NCBI GenBank assembly: GCA_014138725.1
Contig: JACJID010000002.1
Span: 696,001-760,000 of the forward strand
DNA from: Kutzneria viridogrisea
GTDB taxonomy: Bacteria > Actinomycetota > Actinomycetes > Mycobacteriales > Pseudonocardiaceae
Direction of reading: 5' to 3'
Length of the DNA stretch: 64,000 nucleotides
The position numbers were made by a program, and so were the translations under genes. Numbering within the stretch: the first letter of the stretch is position 1; each line of letters starts with the position of its first letter. Below, in pieces: positions 52,859 to 61,159 of this stretch. The notes beneath the pieces were generated by a model. The model worked only from the letters and a program-made list of their open reading frames with translations. It was not told the DNA's origin and ran no database searches.

Positions 52859-54277
52859 ATGCAGCGAGCCAGACTCGCCGCAGCGGCCTTGGCCGCGATC
52901 GCCGTCACCGGCGGTGTTGCGGCAGTTGCCACGACAGCTGCGAACGCAGAACCCGGCTCCGCTGCGGCACCGGCCGCACTGAGCAGCAACTGGTACGCGT
53001 CGGCCCCGTACCTGATGCCGCAGAGCAACAACCCGCCAGACCCGACCGTGGTCATGGCCGCCACCGGCCAGAAGGCGTTCCAGCTGGCGTTCATCCTGGC
53101 CCCCAACGGGGGCGGCTGCTCCCCCACCTGGGACGGCACCTCGGCTGTCTCCTCCGACACCACGGTGGCCGGGGTGATCGGCAAGATCCGCGGCGCGGGC
53201 GGGGACGTCTCCGTCTCGGTTGGCGGCTACGGCGGCACCAAGCTCGGCCAGACCTGCGGCACCCCGGCGGCCACCGCGGACGCCTACCAGCAGGTGATCG
53301 ACAAGTACTCGCTCAAGGCGATCGACTTCGATCTGGAGGAGCCCGAGTACGAGAACGACGCCGCGATGAACAACGAGCTGGGCGCGGCGCAGATCCTGCA
53401 ACGCAACAACCCCGGCCTGTTCCTCTCGGTGACCATGCCCGGTACCTCGGCGGGCACCGGCTGGTTCGGCACGCAGCTGCTGGACAAGGCCAAGTCGCTG
53501 GGCTTCACCCCGAACAACTTCTCCATCATGCCCTTCGACGGCGGCTTCAACGGCGGGGCCTCGCAGGTCTCCGCGCTGGAGGGGCTGCACGGGCTGCTGA
53601 TGAGCCACCTGGGCATGGACAGCACCACCGCCTACGCCCACGAGGGCTTCTCCGGCATGAACGGCAAGTCCGACGCGGCGGAGATGTTCTACCAGGCCGA
53701 CTTCCAGACCGTGCTGGACTACGCCACCAGCCACGGCCTGGGCCGCTTCACGTACTGGTCGGTCAACCGGGACCGCGCCTGCGGCTCCTCCACCGACAAC
53801 GGCATCTGCAGCAACGTGAGCCAGAACGACTGGGACTTCACCAAGTTCACGGCGAAGTTCGCGGGCGCCACCCCGCCCTCGAGCAGCACGACCACCACGC
53901 CGCCCACCACGACGACCACGCCCCCACCCGGCGGCAACTGCTCGGCGGCGGCGTGGAATTCGGCAACGGCCTACAGCGGCAGCGCGGTCGTGTCCTACAA
54001 CGGGCACAGCTACACCGCCAAGTGGTGGACCCAGGGCGAGACGCCGGGCAGCGCCTCGGTGTGGACCGACAACGGCGCCTGCAACGGCGGCGGCACGACG
54101 ACCACCACCCCGCCCCAGGGCGGCAACTGCCCCACCCCATGGAACTCCGGGACCGCCTACAGCGGCGGAGCCCTCGTGTCCTACAACGGGCACAAGTGGA
54201 CCGCCAAGTGGTGGACCCAGGGCGAAACTCCCGGCAGCAACAGCCAGAACGTGTGGACTGACAACGGTTCCTGCTGA
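52859..54277 (+). CDS. Secreted GH18 chitinase with two CBM5/12 modules
   Basis: A 472-residue exported chitinase. Signal peptide is residues 1-30 (TTAANA before EPG). The GH18 barrel (~41-345) contains SVSVGGYGG and the catalytic AIDFDLEEPE (DxDxE, proton donor Glu160). A Thr/Pro linker leads to two C-terminal chitin-binding CBM5/12 modules (~358-408 and ~421-472) with AKWWTQGETPGS aromatic strips. ATG 52859 follows GAGGAGG. Expression is probably repressed by DasR until GlcN-6-P signals chitin breakdown. The second chitinase lies 84 bp downstream. Confidence 0.94.
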   Translation: MQRARLAAAALAAIAVTGGVAAVATTAANAEPGSAAAPAALSSNWYASAPYLMPQSNNPPDPTVVMAATGQKAFQLAFILAPNGGGCSPTWDGTSAVSSDTTVAGVIGKIRGAGGDVSVSVGGYGGTKLGQTCGTPAATADAYQQVIDKYSLKAIDFDLEEPEYENDAAMNNELGAAQILQRNNPGLFLSVTMPGTSAGTGWFGTQLLDKAKSLGFTPNNFSIMPFDGGFNGGASQVSALEGLHGLLMSHLGMDSTTAYAHEGFSGMNGKSDAAEMFYQADFQTVLDYATSHGLGRFTYWSVNRDRACGSSTDNGICSNVSQNDWDFTKFTAKFAGATPPSSSTTTTPPTTTTTPPPGGNCSAAAWNSATAYSGSAVVSYNGHSYTAKWWTQGETPGSASVWTDNGACNGGGTTTTTPPQGGNCPTPWNSGTAYSGGALVSYNGHKWTAKWWTQGETPGSNSQNVWTDNGSC

Positions 54278-54289
54278 TTCCCGAGCAGC

Positions 54290-54337
54290 CGCCGGTGGGT
54301 CGGAGACGGCCCCTGCCAAGGTCCCGGCCCACCGGCG
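54290..54337 (+). promoter_or_regulatory. Inverted repeat between the two chitinase genes
   Basis: CGCCGGTGGG (54290-54299) and CCCACCGGCG (54328-54337) can form a 10-bp stem with a 28-nt loop. It may be a partial terminator or an mRNA-processing structure between co-transcribed genes. Confidence 0.5.
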
Positions 54338-54361
54338 AGCCCCAACTCTGGAGGCCCTGCA

Positions 54362-56263
54362 ATGAGATTGACCAGAACCAAGGCCGTACTCGCCGCCGCG
54401 GCAGCCGCCGCCGCGGTGATCGGCGGCGTGGCCGTGGTGCCCAGCACCGCGAGCACGGCGCAGGCGGCCGAGGCCACCCCCGCGGCCGCTCCCGCCGCGG
54501 GCAGCGGAGGTCTGCGCGTGGCGTACTTCGACCAGTGGTCGATCTACGCCAACGCGTACTACCTGAAGAACGTCGACGCCATCGCGAACAACATCGACTA
54601 CCTGCTCTACGACTTCACCAACATCGACCCGACCAACCTGACCTGCTTCGAGGCCACCAAGGCCAGCGACAGCGGTCCGGACGGGGAGAAGAACCCGAAC
54701 GCCGGTGACGGTGCGGGCGACCAGTTCGCCGACTACCAGAAGTCCTTCGGCGCCGACATCAGCGTGAACGGCACCGCGGACACCTGGAACCAGCCGATCG
54801 CGGGCAACTTCCACCAGCTCCAACTGCTCAAGGCCAAGCACCCCAACCTGAAGGTGCTGATGTCCATCGGCGGCTGGACGTACTCGAAGTACTTCTCCGA
54901 CGCGGCGGCCACCGACGCCTCGCGCAAGAAGCTGGTCAGCTCCTGCATCGACATGTTCATCAAGGGCAACATCCCGGCGGCGGGCGGCTACGGCGGTCCG
55001 GGCACGGCCGCGGGCATCTTCGACGGGTTCGACATCGACTGGGAGTACCCCGCCTCCAACGCCGGTCACCTGGGCAACCACTACAGCCCCAACGACACGG
55101 CGAACCTCACCGCCCTGCTCGGGGAGTTCCGCAGTGAGCTGGACGCGCTGGGCGGCAAGCACTACGCGGTGTCCGCGGCCCTTCCTGGTGGTCAGGACAA
55201 GATCGCGAAGATCCAGACCGACAAGATCCATCAGTACATGGACTTCGCCGACGTGATGACCTACGACATGCACGGGGCCTGGGACGCCACCGGTCCGACG
55301 AACTTCCAGGACCCGCTCTACCCCTCGCCCAACGACCCGTCCACGGCGATCCCACCGGGCACCGAGAAGTACAACACCGACTCGGTGATGAAGGCCTACA
55401 CCCAGGGCTCCCCCGCCTACGGCATTCCCGGCGGCTTCCCGGCGAACAAGCTCACGCTGGGCATCCCGTTCTACTACCGGGGCTGGACCGGTGTTCCCGC
55501 GGGCAGCAACCACGGGCTGTACCAGACCGCGACCGGCCCGACCGCGGGCAAGGCGAACAGCGGCAACGTGCCGGGCATCGCGATGTACAAGGAGCTGTCC
55601 GGCCTGGTGGACAACCCGTCCACCACCTTCTGGGACCCGGTGAGCCAGTCGGCCTGGTTCTACGACGGCACGAACTTCTACGGCGGCTCCTCGACGCAGT
55701 CGATCAAGGCGCGGACCGACTACATCCACTGCAACGGCTACGCCGGCGCGATGATGTTCTCGCTCTACGACCTGGACCCGGCCTCGACCCTGTTCAACGC
55801 GGTGGTCAACGGCCTGGCGGCGCCGACCTCCGGCTGCACCGGCCCGCCGACCAGCACGACCACGACGCCGCCGACCTCCACCACCACGACCACCACCACT
55901 ACGACGACCACGACCACGACGACCCCGCCTGGCAACTGCTCGGCGGCGGCGTGGAACTCGGCAACGGCCTACAGCGGCGGCGCGGTCGTGTCCTACAACG
56001 GGCACAGCTACACCGCCAAGTGGTGGACCCAGGGCGAAACCCCGGGCAGCGCCTCGGTGTGGACCGACAACGGCGCCTGCAACGGCGGCGACACGACCAC
56101 CACGCCACCGACCGGCAACTGCCCCACCCCATGGAACTCCGGGACCGCCTACAGCGGCGGAGCGGTGATCTCCTACAACGGGCACAAGTGGACCGCCAAG
56201 TGGTGGACCCAGGGCGACACGCCTGGTAGCGGCTCGGTCTGGGCCGACAACGGCGCCTGCTGA
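54362..56263 (+). CDS. Secreted GH18 chitinase (ChiA-type) with two CBM5/12 modules
   Basis: A 633-residue exported chitinase. Signal peptide is residues 1-~35 (STAQA before AEA). The GH18 domain has VLMSIGGWTYSKYF and the full catalytic motif FDGFDIDWEYP (proton donor Glu228), MTYDMHGAWD, and an alpha+beta insertion typical of subfamily A. A long Thr-rich linker precedes two CBM5/12 modules almost identical to those of the upstream chitinase. It should complement that enzyme in chitin breakdown. Start set by CTGGAGG. A terminator hairpin follows 17 bp after the stop. Confidence 0.94.
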   Translation: MRLTRTKAVLAAAAAAAAVIGGVAVVPSTASTAQAAEATPAAAPAAGSGGLRVAYFDQWSIYANAYYLKNVDAIANNIDYLLYDFTNIDPTNLTCFEATKASDSGPDGEKNPNAGDGAGDQFADYQKSFGADISVNGTADTWNQPIAGNFHQLQLLKAKHPNLKVLMSIGGWTYSKYFSDAAATDASRKKLVSSCIDMFIKGNIPAAGGYGGPGTAAGIFDGFDIDWEYPASNAGHLGNHYSPNDTANLTALLGEFRSELDALGGKHYAVSAALPGGQDKIAKIQTDKIHQYMDFADVMTYDMHGAWDATGPTNFQDPLYPSPNDPSTAIPPGTEKYNTDSVMKAYTQGSPAYGIPGGFPANKLTLGIPFYYRGWTGVPAGSNHGLYQTATGPTAGKANSGNVPGIAMYKELSGLVDNPSTTFWDPVSQSAWFYDGTNFYGGSSTQSIKARTDYIHCNGYAGAMMFSLYDLDPASTLFNAVVNGLAAPTSGCTGPPTSTTTTPPTSTTTTTTTTTTTTTTTPPGNCSAAAWNSATAYSGGAVVSYNGHSYTAKWWTQGETPGSASVWTDNGACNGGDTTTTPPTGNCPTPWNSGTAYSGGAVISYNGHKWTAKWWTQGDTPGSGSVWADNGAC

Positions 56264-56279
56264 TCGGCTGAACTGACCT

Positions 56280-56306
56280 CGGGGCCGGGCGATTCGCCCG
56301 GCCCCG
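56280..56306. terminator. Terminator after the chitinase genes
   Basis: CGGGGCCGGGCG and CGCCCGGCCCCG form a perfect 12-bp stem with an ATT loop, followed by TTGT, between convergent genes. Confidence 0.88.
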
Positions 56307-56309
56307 TTG

Positions 56310-57065
56310 TCATGGGCGCAGCAGCTGGTAGGCGGGCAGCTTCGCGGTGACCCCCGTCGAGCTGGACCGGCCGGTGATCCGCCGCCACAGCCAGGGCCCG
56401 ACCTGGTCGGCGATCCACCGCAGCTGCTCGCCGAGCGCGGGCACGATCTGCTTGCTGTGCAAGGGATCGGCCATGGTCGAGGGCCGGTCGTGCAGCAGGG
56501 CGTGGAACTCCTGGGCGATCAGCTGGTGCCCGTGCGCGCTGGGGTGCAGCCGGTCGGCGCTCCAGATCTCCGGGCTGGACGGCCGCGAACGGGCCAGGTC
56601 CAGGCAGAGCACCCCCTGCTCGGCGGCGGCGTGCCGGATCACCTCGTTGAGCCTGCGCCCCCTGCGCACGAACCCCGCGCGCAAACCCGGCGACACCGGC
56701 ACGCCGATGCCGGGCTCGGGCAGGGTCGCGGTGAGCACGACGGCCCCGGCCGCGGTCAGCCCGCCGTAGAGGGCGCCCAGTTCCGTGCGCAGCCTGCCCA
56801 CGTCCAGCCGGGGCCGCATCAGGTCGTTCATGCCGACGACCACGCTGGCCAGATCCGGGCGCAGCGCCAGCGCGGGCCCCAACTGGGTATCCAGCACCTG
56901 CCCGGCCGTAAGCCCGCGCACGGCGAGGTTGGCGTAGCTCAGCTCACCGCGCTCGGCCGCCAGCATCGTGGCGAACCGGTCGGCCCAGCCGCGCGGTCGG
57001 CCCGCCACGTCGAGGTCGCCGATCCCCTCGGTCAGGCTGTCGCCCAGCGCCACGAATCTGCTCAC
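56310..57065 (-). CDS. SGNH/GDSL-family hydrolase
   Basis: A 251-residue esterase-like protein without a signal peptide. Block I is FVALGDSLTEGIGD (nucleophile Ser), block II has LAVRGLTAG (Gly), block III VVGMNDLMRP (Asn), and block V DRLHPSAHGHQLIA (Asp-x-x-His). It hydrolyses esters, with unknown substrate. GTG 57065 (VSRFVALGDS) was chosen because the upstream codons are unlike the family. It stands alone, convergent with the chitinases. Confidence 0.88.
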   Translation of the reverse strand: MSRFVALGDSLTEGIGDLDVAGRPRGWADRFATMLAAERGELSYANLAVRGLTAGQVLDTQLGPALALRPDLASVVVGMNDLMRPRLDVGRLRTELGALYGGLTAAGAVVLTATLPEPGIGVPVSPGLRAGFVRRGRRLNEVIRHAAAEQGVLCLDLARSRPSSPEIWSADRLHPSAHGHQLIAQEFHALLHDRPSTMADPLHSKQIVPALGEQLRWIADQVGPWLWRRITGRSSSTGVTAKLPAYQLLRP

Positions 57066-57134
57066 GCCGCCGAGACTACCTAGTGCGGTGTGCAGCAACC
57101 CTCGCCGATCCTTCCGCGCCCAGGCGGCGCCTCG

Positions 57135-57761
57135 TTAGGCGGCCACCTCGACCCGTGGCACGGCGGAGCTGGGGTCGACCCCGGCGAAGACCAGGCCGAT
57201 GACGAAGCCCGCGACCTCCTCCAGTTGCCGGGCCCTGCGCAGCGGTCCGAGCACGGCGGGGCGGCCACCGGCGTCGCGCACCAGCCGCGCGACCGTGTCC
57301 AGCGCCGACTGATCGTCCCCGGCCATGGCGACCGTCACCTCCGGCTTGCCCTCAGCCCACTGGTCGGCCGCGAACAGGTGGAACGCCTTGACCACGTGGG
57401 CTCCCGGCGCCCAGTCGGCGACGTGCTCGGCCACCGCCCGGCCGTCCTCGGGGAGCAGTTCGCCAACGCCGTGCCGCACGGCGTTGGTGGGGTCGATCAG
57501 GGGCGTGCCCGCCAGCGAACCCGCCGCGGCCCCGGCGGAGCGCAGCACCTCGGCCAACCCGGTCCAGGTCACCGCCACCAGCACCGCGTCGCGCCCCGTC
57601 ACGGCCTCAGCGGGGGACACGGCCGTGCCGCCCATGCGGTCGGCCGCCGCCTTCGCCCGCTCCGGCGACCGGCCGCCCACCAGCACCTCGTGCCCGGCGC
57701 GGACCCACGCCGCGCCCAAGCCCACAGCCAGCGTGCCCGTACCCAGAATTCCGATGCGCAT
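57135..57761 (-). CDS. NAD(P)-binding oxidoreductase of the F420-dependent NADP reductase type
   Basis: A 208-residue Rossmann protein: MRIGILGTGTLAVGLGAAWV (GxGxxG), then LVGGRSPERAKAAA, where Arg/Ser after the second strand favour NADP. It has DPTNAVRHGVGELLPEDGRAV and VVKAFHLFAADQ, as in NADPH-dependent F420 reductases and relatives. The exact cofactor partner is unproven. Divergent from a HxlR regulator with a palindrome between them, so the pair is probably a redox-responsive enzyme/repressor unit. Confidence 0.82.
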   Translation of the reverse strand: MRIGILGTGTLAVGLGAAWVRAGHEVLVGGRSPERAKAAADRMGGTAVSPAEAVTGRDAVLVAVTWTGLAEVLRSAGAAAGSLAGTPLIDPTNAVRHGVGELLPEDGRAVAEHVADWAPGAHVVKAFHLFAADQWAEGKPEVTVAMAGDDQSALDTVARLVRDAGGRPAVLGPLRRARQLEEVAGFVIGLVFAGVDPSSAVPRVEVAA

Positions 57762-57817
57762 GGAGGAACTCCCCTCAACGATGTTCGACGAGGGCTACCG
57801 TAGGAAAACCGATGCAC

Positions 57818-57827
57818 ACCGATCGGT
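57818..57827. promoter_or_regulatory. Candidate HxlR operator
   Basis: The perfect 10-bp palindrome ACCGATCGGT lies between the divergent reductase and HxlR genes, 12 bp before the regulator start. A second ACCGAT half-site sits at 57808-57813. Confidence 0.45.
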
Positions 57828-57838
57828 AGGGAACGGTG

Positions 57839-58210
57839 ATGGACGAGGATCAGCACTCCTGCGTGGAACTGCTCGCGGACTGCCGCCTGCGCGCGGCCAC
57901 CGAGTTGTTCACGCACACCTGGGACCCGGTCGTGCTGGCCGGGTTGCGCACGGGCCCGCGTCGCCGCAGTGAGCTGCTCGCCGCGGTGGGCGGCCTGAGC
58001 GACAAGGTGCTGACCGAGACCCTGCACCGGTTGCTGGCCAACGGCCTGGTGCGGCGCGAGCGCCACCGGGCGGCCCCGCCGCGCGTCGAGTACGCGCTCA
58101 GCGCGCTGGGCCAAAGCCTGGTCGACGGACCGATGCGCGAACTGGCGCGGTGGACGCTCGCGCACGGCGAGGAACTGCTCGAGGCCCAGGAACGCGCCGC
58201 CGAGGGTTAG
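57839..58210 (+). CDS. HxlR-family transcriptional regulator
   Basis: A 123-residue winged-helix protein: an N-terminal cysteine (QHSCVELL) typical of redox- or aldehyde-sensing HxlR members, FTHTWDPVVLAGLRTGPRRRSEL, the recognition region GLSDKVLTETLHRLLANGLV, and the wing YALSALGQSL. ATG 57839 or the GTG directly before it may start translation. Presumably controls the divergent reductase. Its last codon overlaps the convergent MarR gene by 4 bp. Confidence 0.88.
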   Translation: MDEDQHSCVELLADCRLRAATELFTHTWDPVVLAGLRTGPRRRSELLAAVGGLSDKVLTETLHRLLANGLVRRERHRAAPPRVEYALSALGQSLVDGPMRELARWTLAHGEELLEAQERAAEG

Positions 58211-58683
58211 CCGGGCGGGGTGGCGAACCTCTTGGCGTCCCAGCGGCCGTGGCTTTCCAGCAGCTTGCGGCCGATCCTGGCCAGGTGCTCCACATCGCCT
58301 TCGTCCAATGTGGACGTGAAGTGTTCGGCGACGGAGCGCCGGTACTCGCGCTGGCTGTGCTCACGCAGCACCTTCAGCCCCGGCTCGGCCAGCACGGCGT
58401 AGACGGTCCTGCGGTTGTCCGGGGGCTGGTAGCGGGTGATCCAGCCACGTCGCACCAGGCGGTCCACCAGCCGGGTGACCCCGCTGGGGCTCACGGCCAG
58501 CAGCTCCGCCAGCTCGGCCATGGTCAGCCGCTGCTCGGGCGCCACCTTGAGCCGGTACAGGGTCACGTGCTCGTGCAGGGTGCAGCCCGCCACACGCTCC
58601 AGGTCGCGGCCCACCGCGTCCTGCACCGCGTCCACGCCCTGTTGCAGGTAGAGCCACGCCAGCAGGGCCTCCCGGTTCACCAT
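58207..58683 (-). CDS. MarR-family transcriptional regulator
   Basis: A 158-residue regulator with the winged helix LTMAELAELLAVSPSGVTRL, then VDRLVRRGWITRYQPPDNRRTVYAVL (recognition helix plus DNRR wing), and flanking dimerisation helices. Divergent from the NmrA-type reductase across 57 bp that contain TTGAC-N17-GTCAA, a likely shared operator. MarR proteins respond to phenolic or electrophilic compounds, so the reductase is probably induced by such a compound (inference). Confidence 0.9.
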   Translation of the reverse strand: MVNREALLAWLYLQQGVDAVQDAVGRDLERVAGCTLHEHVTLYRLKVAPEQRLTMAELAELLAVSPSGVTRLVDRLVRRGWITRYQPPDNRRTVYAVLAEPGLKVLREHSQREYRRSVAEHFTSTLDEGDVEHLARIGRKLLESHGRWDAKRFATPPG

Positions 58684-58704
58684 GCGGCCAGTCTAGCAAA
58701 AGAC

Positions 58705-58731
58705 TTGACTTCAGAATATTTTCACTGTCAA
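58705..58731. promoter_or_regulatory. Overlapping divergent promoter/operator
   Basis: TTGACT (plus strand, 58705-58710) and TTGACA (minus strand, 58731-58726) form an inverted repeat with a 15-bp A/T-rich centre containing GAATATTTTC. Each hexamer could be the -35 of one of the divergent genes, so one bound MarR dimer could shut both. Confidence 0.5.
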
Positions 58732-58740
58732 TCTTTGAGC

Positions 58741-59589
58741 ATGAAAAAGCTACTGGTCACCGTCTCCGGCGCCACCGGCACCCAGGGCGGGGCACTGGCC
58801 CGTACCCTGCTGCGCCGGGGCCACCGCGTCCGCGCGATGACCCGCACCCCAGCCAGGGCCGAACCACTGCGCCAGCTCGGCGCCGAGGTGGTCACCGCCG
58901 ACTTCGACGAGCCTGCCTCCCTGGACGCCGCCGTGTCCGGGGCCGACGCGGTGTTCGTCATGTCCACCCCCTTCGAGGCCGACCTGGACGCCGAGGTGCG
59001 TCAGGGCCGGGCCCTGGTCGACGCCGCCGCCCGCGCCCGCGTGCCGCACACCGTGTTCAGCTCGGCCACCAACGCCGACCGGGACACCGGGATCCCGCAC
59101 TTCGACAGCAAGTACCGCATCGAGCGGCACCTCGCCGAGGTCACCGAGGACTGGACCGTGCTCGCCCCCGCCGCGTTCATGGACAACTTCCTCACCGGAC
59201 ACAGCCTCAAGTCCTTGCAGCGCAACGTGTTCGCCTTCCCGATGCGGGCGTGGACCCCACTCCAGCTCATCCCCGCCAGCGACATCGCCGAGTTCGCCGC
59301 ACTGACCATGGAGCGCCGTGAGCAGTTCCTCGGCAAGCGCGTGGACATCGCCTCCGACGAGTGCACCGGGGACCAGATCGCGGGCGCGCTCAGCGGGGTG
59401 ACCGGCCGTCCGATCCAGTTCGAGCGGGTGCCGATCGAGGTCGTGCGCGGCTTCTCCACCGACCTCGCCGCCATGTTCGAGTACTTCGACAGCGTGGGCA
59501 TGGACGTGGACATCCCCGCCCTGCGCGCCGCCTACCCCGAAGTCGGCTGGCACACCTTCACCAACTGGGCCGCCTCAACACTCCCCTGA
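58741..59589 (+). CDS. NmrA-like NAD(P)H-binding reductase
   Basis: A 282-residue atypical SDR. It begins MKKLLVTVSGATGTQGGALA (GxTGxxG), then AMTRTPARAEPL for NADP preference, VVTADFDEPASL and VFVMSTPFEAD. It has no YxxxK dyad, which is normal for NmrA/HSCARG proteins that sense NADP(H) or reduce quinones. The MarR neighbour suggests stress- or xenobiotic-linked expression. Start codon ATG 58741; AGC spacing and ribosome site weak (TTTGAGC). A 21-bp-phased array begins 10 bp after the stop. Confidence 0.87.
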   Translation: MKKLLVTVSGATGTQGGALARTLLRRGHRVRAMTRTPARAEPLRQLGAEVVTADFDEPASLDAAVSGADAVFVMSTPFEADLDAEVRQGRALVDAAARARVPHTVFSSATNADRDTGIPHFDSKYRIERHLAEVTEDWTVLAPAAFMDNFLTGHSLKSLQRNVFAFPMRAWTPLQLIPASDIAEFAALTMERREQFLGKRVDIASDECTGDQIAGALSGVTGRPIQFERVPIEVVRGFSTDLAAMFEYFDSVGMDVDIPALRAAYPEVGWHTFTNWAASTLP

Positions 59590-59598
59590 GCCGCGCGC

Positions 59599-59880
59599 GA
59601 ACCCCGCCCAGTGGTCGGCGAGTCCCGCCCTGAGGCGCGCGAGTCCCGCTGAGAGGCGCGCGAATCACGCTCTGGGGCACGCGAGTCCCGGCCAGGGGCG
59701 CGCGAGCCCCGCCAAACCGCAAGCGAGCACCACACTGGGGCTCACGAATCCCGCCCAGCGGTCGGCGAGTCCCGCTGAAGGGAACGCGAATCCCGCTCTG
59801 GCGTACGCCAGTCCTAGCCACAGGTCGGCGAATCCCGCCCACCCGCAGGCGAACCCCACCGAACCGAAATCAGCTCCACC
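59599..59880. repeat. 21-bp-phased array of GCGARTCCCGC units
   Basis: Thirteen to fourteen units of GAGTCCCGC or close variants start at 59599, 59620, 59641, 59662, 59683, 59704, 59725, 59746, 59767, 59788, 59809, 59830, 59851 and (degenerate) 59871, all in one orientation at exact 21-bp steps. The array fills the 345-bp gap between convergent genes; the spacers vary. Not coding. Confidence 0.9.
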
Positions 59881-59889
59881 ACCACGCGA

Positions 59890-59928
59890 GTCTCGCTGAG
59901 CGGGCCCCTGACTCCCGCTCAGCGAGAC
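59890..59928 (-). terminator. Terminator of the glycosyltransferase gene
   Basis: GTCTCGCTGAGCGGG (59890-59904) and CCCGCTCAGCGAGAC (59914-59928) form a perfect 15-bp stem with a 9-nt loop, 6 bp past the stop. Its arms are built from the same GAGTCTCGC/ACTCCCGC words as the adjacent array. Confidence 0.85.
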
Positions 59929-59934
59929 GCGCGG

Positions 59935-61059
59935 TCACGCCACGAAGTCGACCACGCGCTGGGCGATCTCCGTGGGTGAGGGCAGCGCGGCCATCTCGGC
60001 CTGCACCTCCAGCGCCCGGCGGCGCAGCTTGTCCTCCTGGATCAGCCGGGTGAGCAGCTCGGCGTCGAGCTCGTCCTCGGCGTGGGACAGCCCGGCCCCG
60101 GCCTCGCGCACGGCGGCACCGTTGATGTACCGGTCGGCCCCGCTGGGCAGCACGAGCTGGGGCACCCCGGCGGCCAGCGCACCCAGAGTCGAGCCAGAGC
60201 CGCCGTGGTGCACGAGCGCGGAACTGGTGTGCAGCAAGGAGTTGAGCGGGATCCACTCGGCCAGGTGCACGTTGTCCGGGACCGAGCCCAGCGTGCTGAC
60301 GTCGGCGTCCCCGAGTGCGACAACAAACTCGGCGTCCACCTGCGACGCGGCGGCGATGAGCCGCTCGATCGGCCCGAGCCCGGTCATGGTCGGGGCCACG
60401 GTGCCCAGGGTGACGGCCACGCGGGGCCGGTCGGCGGGCCGCCGCAGCAGCGACTCGGGCAGCACTCCCCCGCCGTTGTACGGCACGTACCGCATGCTCC
60501 AGCCCTCGGCCGCGGCGACCAGGCTGGGCGGGGCCACGTCGATGGCGGCCTCCCGCTCGGGCAGGGCGGTGACCCCGTGCCGCTCCAGCGCCTCGGTCAT
60601 GTGCTCGAACAGCACCTCGTTGACGCCCGCGGTACGCGCGAAGCCAAAACCGTGCTGCACCAACGGGATCCCGAGCTTGCTCGCGGCCACCAGACCTGCG
60701 CCCTGAACCACGGTCTGCACGATGACATCCGGCCGCCACTGCTCGGCGGCGGCGACCACCCCGTCGGTCAGCCCAGCGGCCATGCTCGCGAACCTCGGAG
60801 CGATAGTGCGCAGGTCGGTGATCTCCTGCTTCATCAGTTCGACGACTTCCGGGTTCTCCTTCATCCGCTGCAGCATGGCCGCGCGGAAGTCGAACCCGGG
60901 CGCCGCGTCGACCACCGGCAGACCCGCCTGCTCGGCGGCCAGGGCCGGACCGGTGGTGACGTAGAGCACCTCGTGCCCGGCCGCGCGCAGCGCCCAGGCC
61001 AACGGCACGGTCGGGAACAGGTGGCCGATCCCGGGTGTGACGACGAAGAGTGCGCGCAT
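59935..61059 (-). CDS. GT1/MGT-family glycosyltransferase
   Basis: A 374-residue GT-B glycosyltransferase. The N-terminal acceptor half begins MRALFVVTPGIGHLFPTVPLAWALRAAGHEV. The C-terminal donor half has VAVTLGTVAPTM, VHLAEWIPLNSLLHTSSALVHHGG and GGSGSTLGALAAGVPQLVLP, the nucleotide-sugar signature of macrolide/aglycone glycosyltransferases (EryCIII/OleD group). No NDP-sugar or polyketide genes are adjacent, so it may inactivate an antibiotic rather than build one. ATG 61059 follows GGGGGAG. Divergent TetR regulator. Confidence 0.88.
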   Translation of the reverse strand: MRALFVVTPGIGHLFPTVPLAWALRAAGHEVLYVTTGPALAAEQAGLPVVDAAPGFDFRAAMLQRMKENPEVVELMKQEITDLRTIAPRFASMAAGLTDGVVAAAEQWRPDVIVQTVVQGAGLVAASKLGIPLVQHGFGFARTAGVNEVLFEHMTEALERHGVTALPEREAAIDVAPPSLVAAAEGWSMRYVPYNGGGVLPESLLRRPADRPRVAVTLGTVAPTMTGLGPIERLIAAASQVDAEFVVALGDADVSTLGSVPDNVHLAEWIPLNSLLHTSSALVHHGGSGSTLGALAAGVPQLVLPSGADRYINGAAVREAGAGLSHAEDELDAELLTRLIQEDKLRRRALEVQAEMAALPSPTEIAQRVVDFVA

Positions 61060-61087
61060 GATCCAACTCCCCCAAGTCCAGGTAGAG

Positions 61088-61100
61088 AACGAACCGTTCC
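61088..61100. promoter_or_regulatory. Candidate TetR operator
   Basis: GAACG-AAC-CGTTC between the divergent glycosyltransferase and tetR-type genes. A related GAGAACGCAACGGACTC lies about 30 bp further right. Confidence 0.5.
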
Positions 61101-61159
61101 CTACGGTGCAGGGTAGGGTACCGCAGATAGAGAACGCAACGGACTCTAAGGGGGATGAG

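Noticed and set aside
59599..59880. CRISPR array
   Set aside because: Unit plus spacer totals only 21 bp, spacers are ~10-12 bp, and there are no cas genes in the window.
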